From Paucilactobacillus nenjiangensis (lineage in GTDB: Bacteria > Bacillota > Bacilli > Lactobacillales > Lactobacillaceae): DNA of 41,936 bases. The notes beneath the pieces were generated by a model, which was given only the letters and a program-made list of their open reading frames with translations, ran no database searches and was not told the DNA's origin. Location: NCBI RefSeq assembly GCF_005405445.1, contig NZ_BJEB01000011.1, positions 1-41,936 of the forward strand, given 5' to 3'. Shown here one piece after another: positions 41,936 to 41,936 of this stretch. Within the stretch, counting starts at the first letter, position 1, and each line of letters starts with the position of its first letter. Position numbers and translations under genes: made by a program.

Positions 41936-41936
41936 A

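Overview
The window looks like a chromosomal segment of a low-GC Gram-positive lactic acid bacterium, most likely family Lactobacillaceae. The reasons are an SMK-box (SAM-III) riboswitch in front of metK, a T-box in front of methionine genes, an Apf-like LysM surface protein, class III ribonucleotide reductase, AGGAGG-type ribosome binding sites and a large tRNA array. The genus cannot be fixed from sequence alone. I see no integrase, transposase, prophage, plasmid origin or CRISPR array; the only phage-flavoured gene is a solitary AP2-domain protein.

Layout. 1-6.3 kb: metK with its riboswitch; a polytopic membrane protein; two tandem 3-methyladenine glycosylase (tag) paralogues, one with a degenerate pocket; a CycA-like amino acid permease; a VanZ-like protein; an OhrR-type MarR regulator with a palindrome over its own promoter. 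6.3-14 kb: a carbohydrate-type operon (GPH symporter, small transaldolase, DUF4867 protein, fucose/arabinose-isomerase-like protein, acyl-CoA ligase), preceded by an aldehyde dehydrogenase that follows a 31-residue membrane peptide. I suggest, as a hypothesis only, a sulfoglycolysis-like (transaldolase-type) or other non-phosphorylated sugar pathway. 14-19 kb: manA, a D-2-hydroxyacid dehydrogenase, the AP2 protein and transketolase.

19.6-26 kb: one tightly coupled operon pxpB-pxpC-accB-accC-ycsI-pxpA-ycsG. It joins ATP-dependent 5-oxoprolinase to a biotin carboxylase and a biotin carrier protein with no accA/accD beside them. Because PxpB/PxpC are homologous to the carboxyltransferase part of urea carboxylase, the operon has the parts of a split urea-carboxylase-like enzyme. 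26.3-33.3 kb: the pst-phoU phosphate operon with two PstS paralogues. Each PstS gene has its own promoter with 11-bp-phased TGTAAA-type Pho repeats in the same position relative to the -10. An orphan PhoP-like regulator with a degenerate receiver is divergent; no sensor kinase is present.

33.4-36.2 kb: two tandem core-MetE methyltransferases behind a methionine-type T-box leader. 36.2-40.3 kb: the Apf-like LysM protein and nrdD-nrdG with two NrdR-type boxes four helical turns apart. 40.6-41.9 kb: a DUF805 membrane protein and eight tRNA genes transcribed on the minus strand (Glu-Val-Phe-Tyr-Trp-His-Cys-Leu). Non-coding stretches include two stop-codon-anchored repeat pairs (after phoU and after the second metE-like gene) and a 436-bp spacer (12058-12493) with repeated and palindromic motifs.
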